Shown here: positions 36,828 through 45,326 of the stretch, one piece after another | How positions within the stretch are numbered: the stretch's first letter is position 1 | Layout: each line of letters begins with the position of its first letter | Origin: Leclercia adecarboxylata | GTDB taxonomy: Bacteria > Pseudomonadota > Gammaproteobacteria > Enterobacterales > Enterobacteriaceae | Assembly (NCBI RefSeq): GCF_006171285.1 | Contig: NZ_CP040889.1 | Span: 2,666,001 to 2,730,000 of the forward strand | Length of the DNA: 64,000 bases | Direction: 5' to 3' | The notes under the pieces: generated by a model | Databases searched by the model: none | The model's input: only the letters and a program-made list of their open reading frames with translations | Told to the model about the DNA's origin: nothing | Program-made: the position numbers and the translations under genes

Positions 36828-37518
36828 TGACTAACTCCGGGTTATTTTCAATGATGTTTTTAACCACTTCGAAATCGAAACGATCATCAATATCCAATCC
36901 ACATTTGCTGTTTGTTTCAACTGCGTAGACTGAACGACCTAAGAAATCAGGACCAAAATTATTGCCTTTGAAGCGGAATACGTCAGTACTGAATACTTTA
37001 TATTCTGGACGCATATCCTGTCGGCGCATCATGGATTTACCTAAATCATCAAAAGCCGGTGTAAGTACGCCTTCTTTAAGATGATAAAGTCTGTTCTCTG
37101 CTCGTACTACCGTTCTTGCTGCGGTAGCTTGTGCATTGGATTTAAGTATTTCAATACATTGTTCAACATCAGATACAGAGCGAAAAACGAAAGTTGGACG
37201 GAGCCAAACCAAAATATCGGGTTCAGGAATATTATGTTCAGCAAACTTTACTCGTAAATCTGCAAGAATATGCTCTTCCATCGCCGTATCTGCTGCAGCT
37301 TCGCTTGAACGTAGGAAAGGAACATCTGCGCCATATTTTCTGGCTATTTTGGCGTACAGTTCACTATCAGTAGAACAGATGATTTTTGAAACATTTTTGA
37401 GCTTTTTTGCAAATTCAATACTATAAGATAATAAAGGCTTGCCATCAATGTCGCGAATGTTTTTATCGGGTAATCCTTTTGAACCTGAGCGGGCTGGGAT
37501 TAATGCATAGACTATCAA
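36814..37518 (-). CDS. CMP-nonulosonic acid (acylneuraminate) cytidylyltransferase
   Basis: 234 residues. The start is TTG at 37518 (GGAGATAAATAAA upstream), since the conserved MIVYALIPARSGSKGLPDKN begins there and no ATG is near. Other motifs: ICSTDSELYAKIARKYGADV, LRPTFVFRS, and the C-terminal GLDIDDRFDFEVVK. NeuA-type enzymes load the C9 acid onto CMP for transfer. The R-S-G-S-K-G signature is intact. With the next two genes it forms an overlapping three-gene set. Confidence 0.92.
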   Translation of the reverse strand: MIVYALIPARSGSKGLPDKNIRDIDGKPLLSYSIEFAKKLKNVSKIICSTDSELYAKIARKYGADVPFLRSSEAAADTAMEEHILADLRVKFAEHNIPEPDILVWLRPTFVFRSVSDVEQCIEILKSNAQATAARTVVRAENRLYHLKEGVLTPAFDDLGKSMMRRQDMRPEYKVFSTDVFRFKGNNFGPDFLGRSVYAVETNSKCGLDIDDRFDFEVVKNIIENNPELVSEYL

Positions 37519-37555
37519 TTTATTTATCTCCGATTGGGGTTTTTAACGCATTGTT

Positions 37556-38575
37556 TTATTTAGAGACTGAATTTTGATTTATGCTTCTACAATCTCTTTT
37601 TAAATCATCACAAAACTTAGTTTGATAAAAACTCCAAGCCTCTCTGAAATATTCACTATTTTTTAAGTTTCCATGAAATATAGAGTTTTTTTCATTCATG
37701 GCTTTTTTTATTAATACTTGGAAAAAGTTCAAAATTAAAGGGGTACTTTTCAAATTTTCATAGGCTCTAGTTAAATATACATCTAATGCATCATCTGCTT
37801 CTAATTTGTTTGCAAGCATCCCATCCCAAATAGTATGTTGGATTTTAGGGTTAAGATGAATTGAATTATTATCTTTACTTAAGGGGTTTAATGTTTGAGA
37901 AAAACGTTCATGAAACATAAACATTGATAAATTAAGTGCTGCGCATCGTTCAAGAGGTGTTGAAAAATCAGCTATAGTATCGGTAATAGAAAATAAATTC
38001 CTAGCAGAAAGGTTGTTAAATATAGTTTCCCTGAAGGTTGAGATGATATTATAGAATAATTCCCAGTCACTCTCTTTATAACTATAATTAATCCCTGAAA
38101 ATTGGCCGCGCCATCCTTTAGCTCTTTTATTTCTACGCAATCTAATTAGAAGTATTTTTAATGCTAATAAATGAGGGTAGTCTTTTAATACTAATTCAGT
38201 AGATTTTTCCATAATGGAAAAATCATCGCGGGGAACCTCAAATCTGTCAAATTGAAGCTTTGTTTCATCTTTTTCAGCATATAAAAATGAATGGGTTACT
38301 CTCTCCTCTCCATCCTCTCTCATTAGTTCAATAAATATGAAGTCGCCTTCCCTAACCCCGTATGCCTTCGCATTAAATGAGAAACCACACGCTCCTGTTT
38401 TATGTAAACCAACAGATTTAACATCAGGTCGAATATTATTTGCGGATTGCTGATGAATGATTTCGTTAGGCGTCTTTATGATAACTTTAAAAACAATATC
38501 AGCACTTCCATTATCTGCCGCAACCCAACCATTTATAAGACCAATATCAAATAGTTTATCTATAGCAAACTTCAT
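37556..38575 (-). CDS. Unknown capsule-locus protein with N-terminal beta module
   Basis: 339 residues, not recognised. Residues 1-110 carry the recurring beta-rich module: LINGWVAADNGSADIVFKVI, NNIRPDVKSVGL and TGACGFSFNAK. The remaining 230 residues are mostly helical and lysine/asparagine-rich (YPHLLALKILLIRLRRNKRA, YFREAWSFYQTKFCDDL). No signal peptide or membrane segment, so it is cytoplasmic. Very AT-rich, like the GT61 gene that follows upstream. It could be a scaffold or an unfamiliar transferase; no function is assigned. Confidence 0.75.
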   Translation of the reverse strand: MKFAIDKLFDIGLINGWVAADNGSADIVFKVIIKTPNEIIHQQSANNIRPDVKSVGLHKTGACGFSFNAKAYGVREGDFIFIELMREDGEERVTHSFLYAEKDETKLQFDRFEVPRDDFSIMEKSTELVLKDYPHLLALKILLIRLRRNKRAKGWRGQFSGINYSYKESDWELFYNIISTFRETIFNNLSARNLFSITDTIADFSTPLERCAALNLSMFMFHERFSQTLNPLSKDNNSIHLNPKIQHTIWDGMLANKLEADDALDVYLTRAYENLKSTPLILNFFQVLIKKAMNEKNSIFHGNLKNSEYFREAWSFYQTKFCDDLKRDCRSINQNSVSK

Positions 38576-38624
38576 ACATAATCCATTTTCATGTTATTAG
38601 TGAATGCCGTTAAATGTTTATCAA

Positions 38625-40130
38625 TTAATTTTTTGCTAAAGATTTAACTTCTATTGTGCATAATATTATTGATTTGCTTTGATAGCTTACTGAAATACAG
38701 TATTCGCTATCAAACTCCACAAGTTTTGAGAACCCGCACTTATTTAACTTATCATTACTTTGTTGGCCTAGTATGGCTTTTACGACATCTGGTCTGTTGA
38801 TGTTAGGTGAGATATTATATATGGACCCGCTCTTGCTAACTATTTGCAAGGAATAATCAACATCTTTATTGATCAAATCTTCATCTAAAATAAACCAACC
38901 GCTGATGTTTATATCTTTATAGCTAATTGTCTCGCTCGAGCCTTTAGGCGGGAAATCAATACACCAAGCAATAATTGGTTGTGGACCTATGGAAGAAGCA
39001 TTTTCTGTTCGGATTACAGTATGCTTTTCGGGTAAATAAAAATCTCTAAATACCAATTTCTCGATTTTATTAAATGTGGAATTATTGTCGATTGAGCTTT
39101 TTTTTGCTTCAAATATCGAAAAGCCAATCTCATCTAAAATTGATTCATATTTAAGTTTTTCAAGATCAATAATAGCTCCAGTTTCAATCTCAATAAATTT
39201 AATGAAGTCTTGCATATCATTAAATTTACTCATTTTATTATGAGGAGGAGCATTGCACTCTATAAAACTAACATTCGAATAAGTTGTTACATCAACTGAC
39301 TTATGCTCAAGAATGAATTTAATATAATCAAAGTTAGTTAATTCTCTTCGCATTATCAGTATTTGACGAGAATTTATATTAGGCAGCAGTTCTAGTAAAT
39401 GTACAGCGCTCCCTTCTTCCCAAATGATTTCTTTTGCAGAGCAGATGAATTGTAATTGTTGTGGAATTGTATACTTTTCAGGTATGAATTCATAAAAACC
39501 CTTTTTGCTAAGCTCTGCAACAACATAGTCCATTCCAGCCACACGGCCATGGTTTTTAAAGTAACGCCTAGAAATAAATATTTTTTTTGGTAATGTTGGG
39601 TTCTCGAAAAAACATGGGTTAGCTTGCTCATTTAAAAAATCTTTATAATATTGCTGAGGTAAATCTCCAGTTAAACAACCTTGTTCTGGCACAATAATAG
39701 TGTCCACAACAGAGAATTCTTTTATAAATATAATATCTTTGCGTACAAGTTTTAATAATTCAAGAGTAAGTTCAACATACTTTTCTCCACGGCCACCACT
39801 ATCTGGTAATATAATTATCCCATCAATTTTTAAATTAAGGCTAGGCGCTAATGCCCAGTATCGTGATATACATTCTGAAAAAAAATGACCGAAATGAGAG
39901 CTGGCAGCTCCTAAATATAAATAGGTGCCATGAATTCGGATAGGGCAAGTAGTATCTTTTAAGTGTTTTCTATTTTGTATGTCAATAAGTTGACGTCCGA
40001 ACTTATACTGACCAACCATTATTTCATGATTGTCCTCGGTATCGATGCCGTGCGTATATAAACCACCTTTCCAATCGTTTGTTGCAGGATATAGGAGTGC
40101 GTTATTAATATATTTTAAATGATTATTCAT
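38625..40130 (-). CDS. GT61-family glycosyltransferase with C-terminal beta module
   Basis: 501 residues. Residues about 60-310 match GT61 (DUF563): YLGAASSHFGHFFSECISRY, KKIFISRRYFKNHGRV, and WEEGSAVHLLELLPNI followed by RQILIMRR. The C-terminal 100 residues contain the shared module (NINRPDVVKAILGQQ, LNKCGFSKLVEF). GT61 enzymes of bacterial capsule loci transfer varied sugars; specificity is not clear. Very AT-rich with many AAA/ATA codons, indicating recent transfer. Confidence 0.85.
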   Translation of the reverse strand: MNNHLKYINNALLYPATNDWKGGLYTHGIDTEDNHEIMVGQYKFGRQLIDIQNRKHLKDTTCPIRIHGTYLYLGAASSHFGHFFSECISRYWALAPSLNLKIDGIIILPDSGGRGEKYVELTLELLKLVRKDIIFIKEFSVVDTIIVPEQGCLTGDLPQQYYKDFLNEQANPCFFENPTLPKKIFISRRYFKNHGRVAGMDYVVAELSKKGFYEFIPEKYTIPQQLQFICSAKEIIWEEGSAVHLLELLPNINSRQILIMRRELTNFDYIKFILEHKSVDVTTYSNVSFIECNAPPHNKMSKFNDMQDFIKFIEIETGAIIDLEKLKYESILDEIGFSIFEAKKSSIDNNSTFNKIEKLVFRDFYLPEKHTVIRTENASSIGPQPIIAWCIDFPPKGSSETISYKDINISGWFILDEDLINKDVDYSLQIVSKSGSIYNISPNINRPDVVKAILGQQSNDKLNKCGFSKLVEFDSEYCISVSYQSKSIILCTIEVKSLAKN

Positions 40131-40145
40131 TTTTATTGATACTTC

Positions 40146-42560
40146 TCACAGAGAAAAGTCTTCTTTGTCTTTAGTCAGATTGTTGCTATAAAATGGATCA
40201 ATCTCAAGACATTTACCCCATTTAGTCTTCATAAAGTTAACTTCTTGAGCAAAACGGGCAATTTTCTCAGGAGAGTCTTCTGCGCCACGACTTATCGACT
40301 CATAATGATAAAGTTCTGCGTAAGGCGTCCAGAGGTTGCGATAACCGGCTTCACGTACCTTGAGGCAAAAATCCACATCGTTAAACGCAACCTTGAGATT
40401 TTCTTCATCAAGGCCAGAAACTAAATCGAAGATCTCTTTACGAATCAGCAAACACGCGGCAGTAACTGCGGAGAGTGATTGGGGCAGTACTAGCCGACTA
40501 AAATAGCCAGGATGCTGGCGAGGGAAGTGTTTATGCGAATGCCCACCGACACCACCAATTCCAAGGATAACGCCACCGTGCTGTACTGTATCGTTGCTGT
40601 AGTAGAGCTTGGCACCGACACAACCAATTTCAGGTCGCAGACATTGGCTTACCATTTCGGTTAACCATTCTGGGTTGATCACTTCGACATCATTATTTAC
40701 TAAGCCAATCACGGAACCTTTAGCATGGCGCGAACCGAAGTTGTTAATCGCTGAGTAGTTAAACGGGAAGTCATACGCCAGCACTTTAACGCGACGATCT
40801 TCTAACTGGATATCACGGAAAAATTCCAGGGTATCGGCTTCGACGCTGCCGTTATCCAGAATAAGAATCTCGAAATTGGTATAGGTACTTTTCTCAAGGA
40901 TACTGCGCACTGCCGTCTCAGTCAGTGAACGACGGTCACGAGTAGGAATTAACAAGCTAACCAATGGTGCGGGCTTGGGTATTGGGTAACGTACCCGATA
41001 GGTGTTTGGTACCAGACCGGCATCAACTTCTACGCCTGGTTGCTGGGTTGCAAAATAATCGCGTAACGCTTTAATGCCCGCATCGGTGGTATAGCTTTTC
41101 TCACCTGAAGCCAGTGCTGTAGAGCCTTCAATGGTACGCCAGTGATACAGCACGCGAGGGATATGTACGATCTGATCTGCTTGCACATGCGGCAGGCAAC
41201 GCAGCAGAAGATCCTGATCCTGGCTGCCTTCTACACCCAGACGGAATCCACCGATTTTCTGAAGCAGATTGCGGCGATAAACCCCAAGGTGAGAGACGTA
41301 GTTTTGTGAGAAGAACAGATCCGGGTTCCAGTCGCTTTTGAAATGAGGATCAAAACGTTCACCTCGGCCGTTGAGCTTGTCTTCATCGCTGTAAAGAATC
41401 TGGGTTTCTGGCTGCGCACTAATGCTTTGAGCCATAAACAGTAGGGCATGCTCTGGGAGAGCATCATCGTGATCCAGTAACGCCACAAAATCGCCTTTGG
41501 CAATTTCCAGGGCACTGTTAGACGCTGCTGAAATGTGCCCATTCTGTTGGCGGTAGACCACTTTAATACGCTTATCTTTGGCTTCGTATTCCCGCAGCAC
41601 GCGCTGAACATGTTCTTTTGGGGATTTGTCGTCAGCGATGCACAGTTCCCAGCGAGGGTAGCTTTGTGCAATGACTGAATCTAAGCAGGCGCGTAGGTAG
41701 ATCTCTGCCGGGTTATAGACAGGCATCACTACTGAAATAACGGGCGGTGTAGCCATCGTCGCCAGTATCGCGGCAACTTCTTCCCGATTGGGCAGGGATG
41801 GCGTTTCGACGGTTTCAATCCACTCTTCATAGTCCACGGAAGGTAGCGTGAAACTAAAGGTCTCGTTGTAGAGGGACACAAGGCGATCCATCGACAGGCT
41901 ACCGCTTTCAGAAGAGACAGACTCCTTGATCATCGTCAATTCCATATTGCGATAGCTTTGGTGTTCCTGCTGAATGCGTGCCAGCAATGCAGGTTCTATT
42001 TGGCTGTCGCTGATTGCCGTGATTTCGAACTGACTAACTGAGAATGCACCTTCTTGTTCCAGGGGATCAAAGCGCAGCGCAACCAGCGGAGAATCGAGAT
42101 AAAAAAGGCGGCTCGCCGTTACTGCTTTTTTGTATGGCAGAGTCACGGTTTCAAATTCATTAAATCCTTTTCCGGTATCCAGATAGAACTTGGCTAACCC
42201 TTGTTTTCCGGAGCAATCCAGCGTCAGGTTAAACTGATACCACCCTTTTCCTGTTTGAGACAGGTGCTCTAAATCAAGGATGAAATAAGGGTCATTCCCT
42301 TCTGAAGTCCACCCATGCATGCGCTCAGGATCTACGGAAAGTTGGTTCAGTGCGATCCAGGGTAGATGTACTGCTGGTGCCACTGGACTCAGTGCCGAAA
42401 TTACCCAGTCAGCACAAGGTTTACGTCCCAGCAGCCTACCATAGCGTTTGAAATGTTCTCTGGCAGGTAATCCTGTCTGGCTTACGTCCCGATAGGTCTG
42501 TAAATACCATTGCTCATCAAAATGCGTGAGCAGCTCGTCCTTGTTGTATTCAACTGTCAT
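40146..42560 (-). CDS. Two-domain GT2 glycosyltransferase
   Basis: 804 residues from the ATG at 42560 (GAGAAAA upstream). Order: an N-terminal motif of the type FDEQWYLQTYRDV...GR.P (residues 4-50), a beta-rich segment, GT2 domain 1 (VISVVMPVYNPAEIYLRACL, DHDD at 363-366, YSDEDKLNGRGE), and GT2 domain 2 (VSLLIPTRDRRSLTETAV, GLVNNDVEVINPEWL, FNDVDFCLKVREAGYR). Both acidic metal motifs are intact, unlike its paralogue at 31013. Two linked activities, perhaps alternating linkages of a repeat, are plausible. It starts 2 bases after the methyltransferase gene. Confidence 0.9.
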   Translation of the reverse strand: MTVEYNKDELLTHFDEQWYLQTYRDVSQTGLPAREHFKRYGRLLGRKPCADWVISALSPVAPAVHLPWIALNQLSVDPERMHGWTSEGNDPYFILDLEHLSQTGKGWYQFNLTLDCSGKQGLAKFYLDTGKGFNEFETVTLPYKKAVTASRLFYLDSPLVALRFDPLEQEGAFSVSQFEITAISDSQIEPALLARIQQEHQSYRNMELTMIKESVSSESGSLSMDRLVSLYNETFSFTLPSVDYEEWIETVETPSLPNREEVAAILATMATPPVISVVMPVYNPAEIYLRACLDSVIAQSYPRWELCIADDKSPKEHVQRVLREYEAKDKRIKVVYRQQNGHISAASNSALEIAKGDFVALLDHDDALPEHALLFMAQSISAQPETQILYSDEDKLNGRGERFDPHFKSDWNPDLFFSQNYVSHLGVYRRNLLQKIGGFRLGVEGSQDQDLLLRCLPHVQADQIVHIPRVLYHWRTIEGSTALASGEKSYTTDAGIKALRDYFATQQPGVEVDAGLVPNTYRVRYPIPKPAPLVSLLIPTRDRRSLTETAVRSILEKSTYTNFEILILDNGSVEADTLEFFRDIQLEDRRVKVLAYDFPFNYSAINNFGSRHAKGSVIGLVNNDVEVINPEWLTEMVSQCLRPEIGCVGAKLYYSNDTVQHGGVILGIGGVGGHSHKHFPRQHPGYFSRLVLPQSLSAVTAACLLIRKEIFDLVSGLDEENLKVAFNDVDFCLKVREAGYRNLWTPYAELYHYESISRGAEDSPEKIARFAQEVNFMKTKWGKCLEIDPFYSNNLTKDKEDFSL

Positions 42561-42562
42561 TG

Positions 42563-45205
42563 TTATTTTCTCGTGTTGTCTGGCAGGCAATGACGCTGTT
42601 CTGCCTTTCCGTGCAGTATGTAATGAAGTAATGGATTGATAGAGCCTTGCGCTACGTCCGCATAAGTCTGCAAGTACCAGCGCGTATCAAATAAAGCACT
42701 CGGGCTATAACCTTTATCAGCACCAATCTGGATAAAGTGCTCAATGGCCGACAGACCGGAGTCCGCAACTTCCGGATAACGATGCAAATACCAGAGTTCG
42801 TCGAACAGGCCAGATGCCGCAATACGTTCTGCATTGCTCATGGAAACCGCTGGTGTGGCTGTTGGATTTTCTTTAAATGTGCGGCCCAGGGCGCGCACGG
42901 GGGCGGTCAGTTTCCAGGACACGGTCTGCTTCAGGTTTTGAGCGCGATCTTTCGCTTTCTGAAGTTGCTGTTCTTTTTGTTGCAGTTCGCGAGTTAATTG
43001 CTCGGTATGGCGTGTCATGGTTGCCAGTTCGCGGAAACGTTCGCTGATACTGGATTCCAGCGCTTCGTTTTGCTTAACCAGATCATTAATACGCGACCCA
43101 AGCTGAGCTTGCTGCTGCGTGGCTTGCTGCTTGAGGGTCGTTAGTTGCTGTTGCAGGTCTGTAGTACTCTGGGTCAGGCTGGCTTGCTCTTTGAGCCATG
43201 CTTGCTGATGATCGTTGTATTCTTCAGCCGCTTTAATTGCTGCCTGGTCACGCTCTTCCAGGTAGCGGGTCAGTGTTGCGATCTCAGTAGCCTGTTCACT
43301 CAGCGTTTGTCTCAGTACGTTCAGCTGCTGTTGATGTTCTTCTGTCAGTTTTCTCTGTTCATTGACTGACGTCTGCTCACGTTCTTCCAGCCATTGGGTC
43401 AGCGTTGCGATCTCCGTAAACCGTTCGCTCAGGCTTTGATTTAGCTGGCTCAACTGCTGCTGAGATTCCGCTTGTTCCGCATGGTGTCGCTGCAGCAATA
43501 CCGCGAGTTCATCACGGGCCAGCTCAAGCTCATTATTCTGCTTATCGATTGTCTGAGTGCTTTCTGCGAGGCTCTGGGTGAGATGATTAATTTCACGATC
43601 ACGAGCATCTAAGGCGCCATCCAACTCCTGCTCGCGCGTCTGCCATATTTGCTGTGCCGCTTCAAACTGCTCCAGCACAGCGCAACTTGCCGCGAGATCG
43701 GTGGTCAGGGCGTTACACTTATTCTGTAGCTCATCATGCGCTTCAGTCAGTGTTTGTTTCTGCTGTTGCCATTGGCTGGCTTCGGTCGCCAGAGTCTGGC
43801 TGAGTTGATCCTGCTGCTGATGTGCTGCAGTCAGTGCGGTAGTCAGCTCATCAATCTGCTGCTGCAATGCGCTGAGCTGTTGTGAATACTCACTGAGCAC
43901 TACGTTGTTTTTATTGAGTGCGAGGGTCAGTTGCGCGGCACGCTGGGTTTCTTCATTAAGGTGCAATGTTTGCTCATGCAGTTGCTGTTGCAGGGCGTTC
44001 TGCTGTTCCTGCGCTTCTGTTTGTTGTTCCTGCAGCGTTTGCTTTTCTTGTGCAATCAGGTCACGTTCGGCAACCGCCTGGGTAAATTGCTCTCGGGTTT
44101 CTGCGAGCAGAGTTTCCAGGTTTTGCTGGCTTGCCAGACTTTCGTCTCGTTGTTGTTCACAAAGTGTGAGGGTCGTTTGCAGTTCGGCGGCATGCTGGCT
44201 GGATGTCTCCAGCTCTGTGGTTAACGCACTAATCTGCTGCTTCTGAAGAGTAAGTTCAGCGGTTTGATCGGCCTGTTGCGCGAGCTTTTCTTCCAGCGCT
44301 TTAATGGTGTGATTCTGAGCAGTGATGCGCTCCGCCAGGCGTCCCCTTTCCAGGGCCTGTTGCTCCATCACATTCTGAGTTTCTGCTTGCTGGCTTGATT
44401 GCAGCGCAACCATCTGGCGCTTTATTTCGCTGTTTTCCCAGCTATAACCACAGGCTTTACCGAGACGAGAGAAGACTTCTTGTACCTGTCTGGTAGCAGA
44501 CGGATTATCTGAGAGACCATACAGGCTCATCATCTCTGATGATTGCTCGCTGCCGACACCAATCACGCCCAGCCCGTGCCCATGGGCAAACTCAAAATGA
44601 GGGTACTGCTGCTTAAGCTCATCCAGAAGCTGGAATACCCCAAAGCCGCGCTCACGTACGTTGGTGTCATGCATGATGACAACGGCTCTATCAGAGAGCT
44701 TCGGCAACCAGCTCTCAAAATCATGACGTACAGCTTCCAGGGTATGCAGGCCATCGATATGCAGCAAATCAATGCTGCCCTGCGGGAAGTGTTCCAGTGC
44801 CTGATCGAATGTGCTGCGCACAAGTGTGGAGAAGTCTGAGTAGTGTTGCTGGTTGTATTCAGAAACCTGACGATAAACCTCTTCGCCATACTGGCCTGCA
44901 TGTTCATCACCGCCCCAGGTATCTACCGCATAGCATTGGGTTTGGAGATCCAGCTTCGTCACGGCCTGGCAGAAAGAAAAATAGGAGCTGCCGTAATGGG
45001 TACCCAGCTCAACAATCTTGCGGGGTTGCAGGGTGTCAATTAACCAGAAAGCAAACGGAATATGTTCTAACCAGGCGGATTGTGCAATGTAGGAAGGGCG
45101 CCAAAAAATAGGGCGCTTAAAAATAAAATCCAGCTCGGTTTTTGTTTGTTTTTCGGATGCTTGTTTTAGGCGCGCCTGTGAACGGCTGCTTTGCTGAGTG
45201 CCCAT
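42563..45205 (-). CDS. Methyltransferase with very long coiled coil (candidate chain-length ruler)
   Basis: 880 residues from the ATG at 45205 (AAGGGAT upstream); a TTG at 45220 is less likely. Residues 35-225 are a class I SAM methyltransferase of the Methyltransf_24 type (KIVELGTHYGSSYFSF, CYAVDTWGGDE, IDLLHIDGLHTLEAVRHDF, VVIMHDTN). Residues about 270-760 are an almost unbroken glutamine-rich coiled coil. Then comes SWKLTAPVRALGR, a motif seen after coiled coils in glycan enzymes, and two FD..WYL..Y..V segments (LFDELWYLHRYPEV, LFDTRWYLQTYADV), which also start the next gene's product. The architecture recalls WbdD, the O-antigen capping enzyme whose coiled coil measures chain length. Confidence 0.85.
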   Translation of the reverse strand: MGTQQSSRSQARLKQASEKQTKTELDFIFKRPIFWRPSYIAQSAWLEHIPFAFWLIDTLQPRKIVELGTHYGSSYFSFCQAVTKLDLQTQCYAVDTWGGDEHAGQYGEEVYRQVSEYNQQHYSDFSTLVRSTFDQALEHFPQGSIDLLHIDGLHTLEAVRHDFESWLPKLSDRAVVIMHDTNVRERGFGVFQLLDELKQQYPHFEFAHGHGLGVIGVGSEQSSEMMSLYGLSDNPSATRQVQEVFSRLGKACGYSWENSEIKRQMVALQSSQQAETQNVMEQQALERGRLAERITAQNHTIKALEEKLAQQADQTAELTLQKQQISALTTELETSSQHAAELQTTLTLCEQQRDESLASQQNLETLLAETREQFTQAVAERDLIAQEKQTLQEQQTEAQEQQNALQQQLHEQTLHLNEETQRAAQLTLALNKNNVVLSEYSQQLSALQQQIDELTTALTAAHQQQDQLSQTLATEASQWQQQKQTLTEAHDELQNKCNALTTDLAASCAVLEQFEAAQQIWQTREQELDGALDARDREINHLTQSLAESTQTIDKQNNELELARDELAVLLQRHHAEQAESQQQLSQLNQSLSERFTEIATLTQWLEEREQTSVNEQRKLTEEHQQQLNVLRQTLSEQATEIATLTRYLEERDQAAIKAAEEYNDHQQAWLKEQASLTQSTTDLQQQLTTLKQQATQQQAQLGSRINDLVKQNEALESSISERFRELATMTRHTEQLTRELQQKEQQLQKAKDRAQNLKQTVSWKLTAPVRALGRTFKENPTATPAVSMSNAERIAASGLFDELWYLHRYPEVADSGLSAIEHFIQIGADKGYSPSALFDTRWYLQTYADVAQGSINPLLHYILHGKAEQRHCLPDNTRK

Positions 45206-45280
45206 GGGATATCCCTTCAATATGAGAACAATGGTTAATTAGCGTGATCGGCAGGTTGACCACTTTATGATTGTTGCGTG

Positions 45281-45312
45281 TGAGCCAGATCCCCTGGTTG
45301 GGTTCTGGCTCA
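45281..45312. repeat. Inverted repeat in the kpsE-methyltransferase gap
   Basis: TGAGCCAGA and TCTGGCTCA, perfect 9-base arms around 14 bases, within the 121-base spacer after the kpsE stop. No T-run follows on the minus strand, so it is an mRNA stem-loop rather than a clear terminator. Confidence 0.5.
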
Positions 45313-45326
45313 ATCACAGGATGTTG

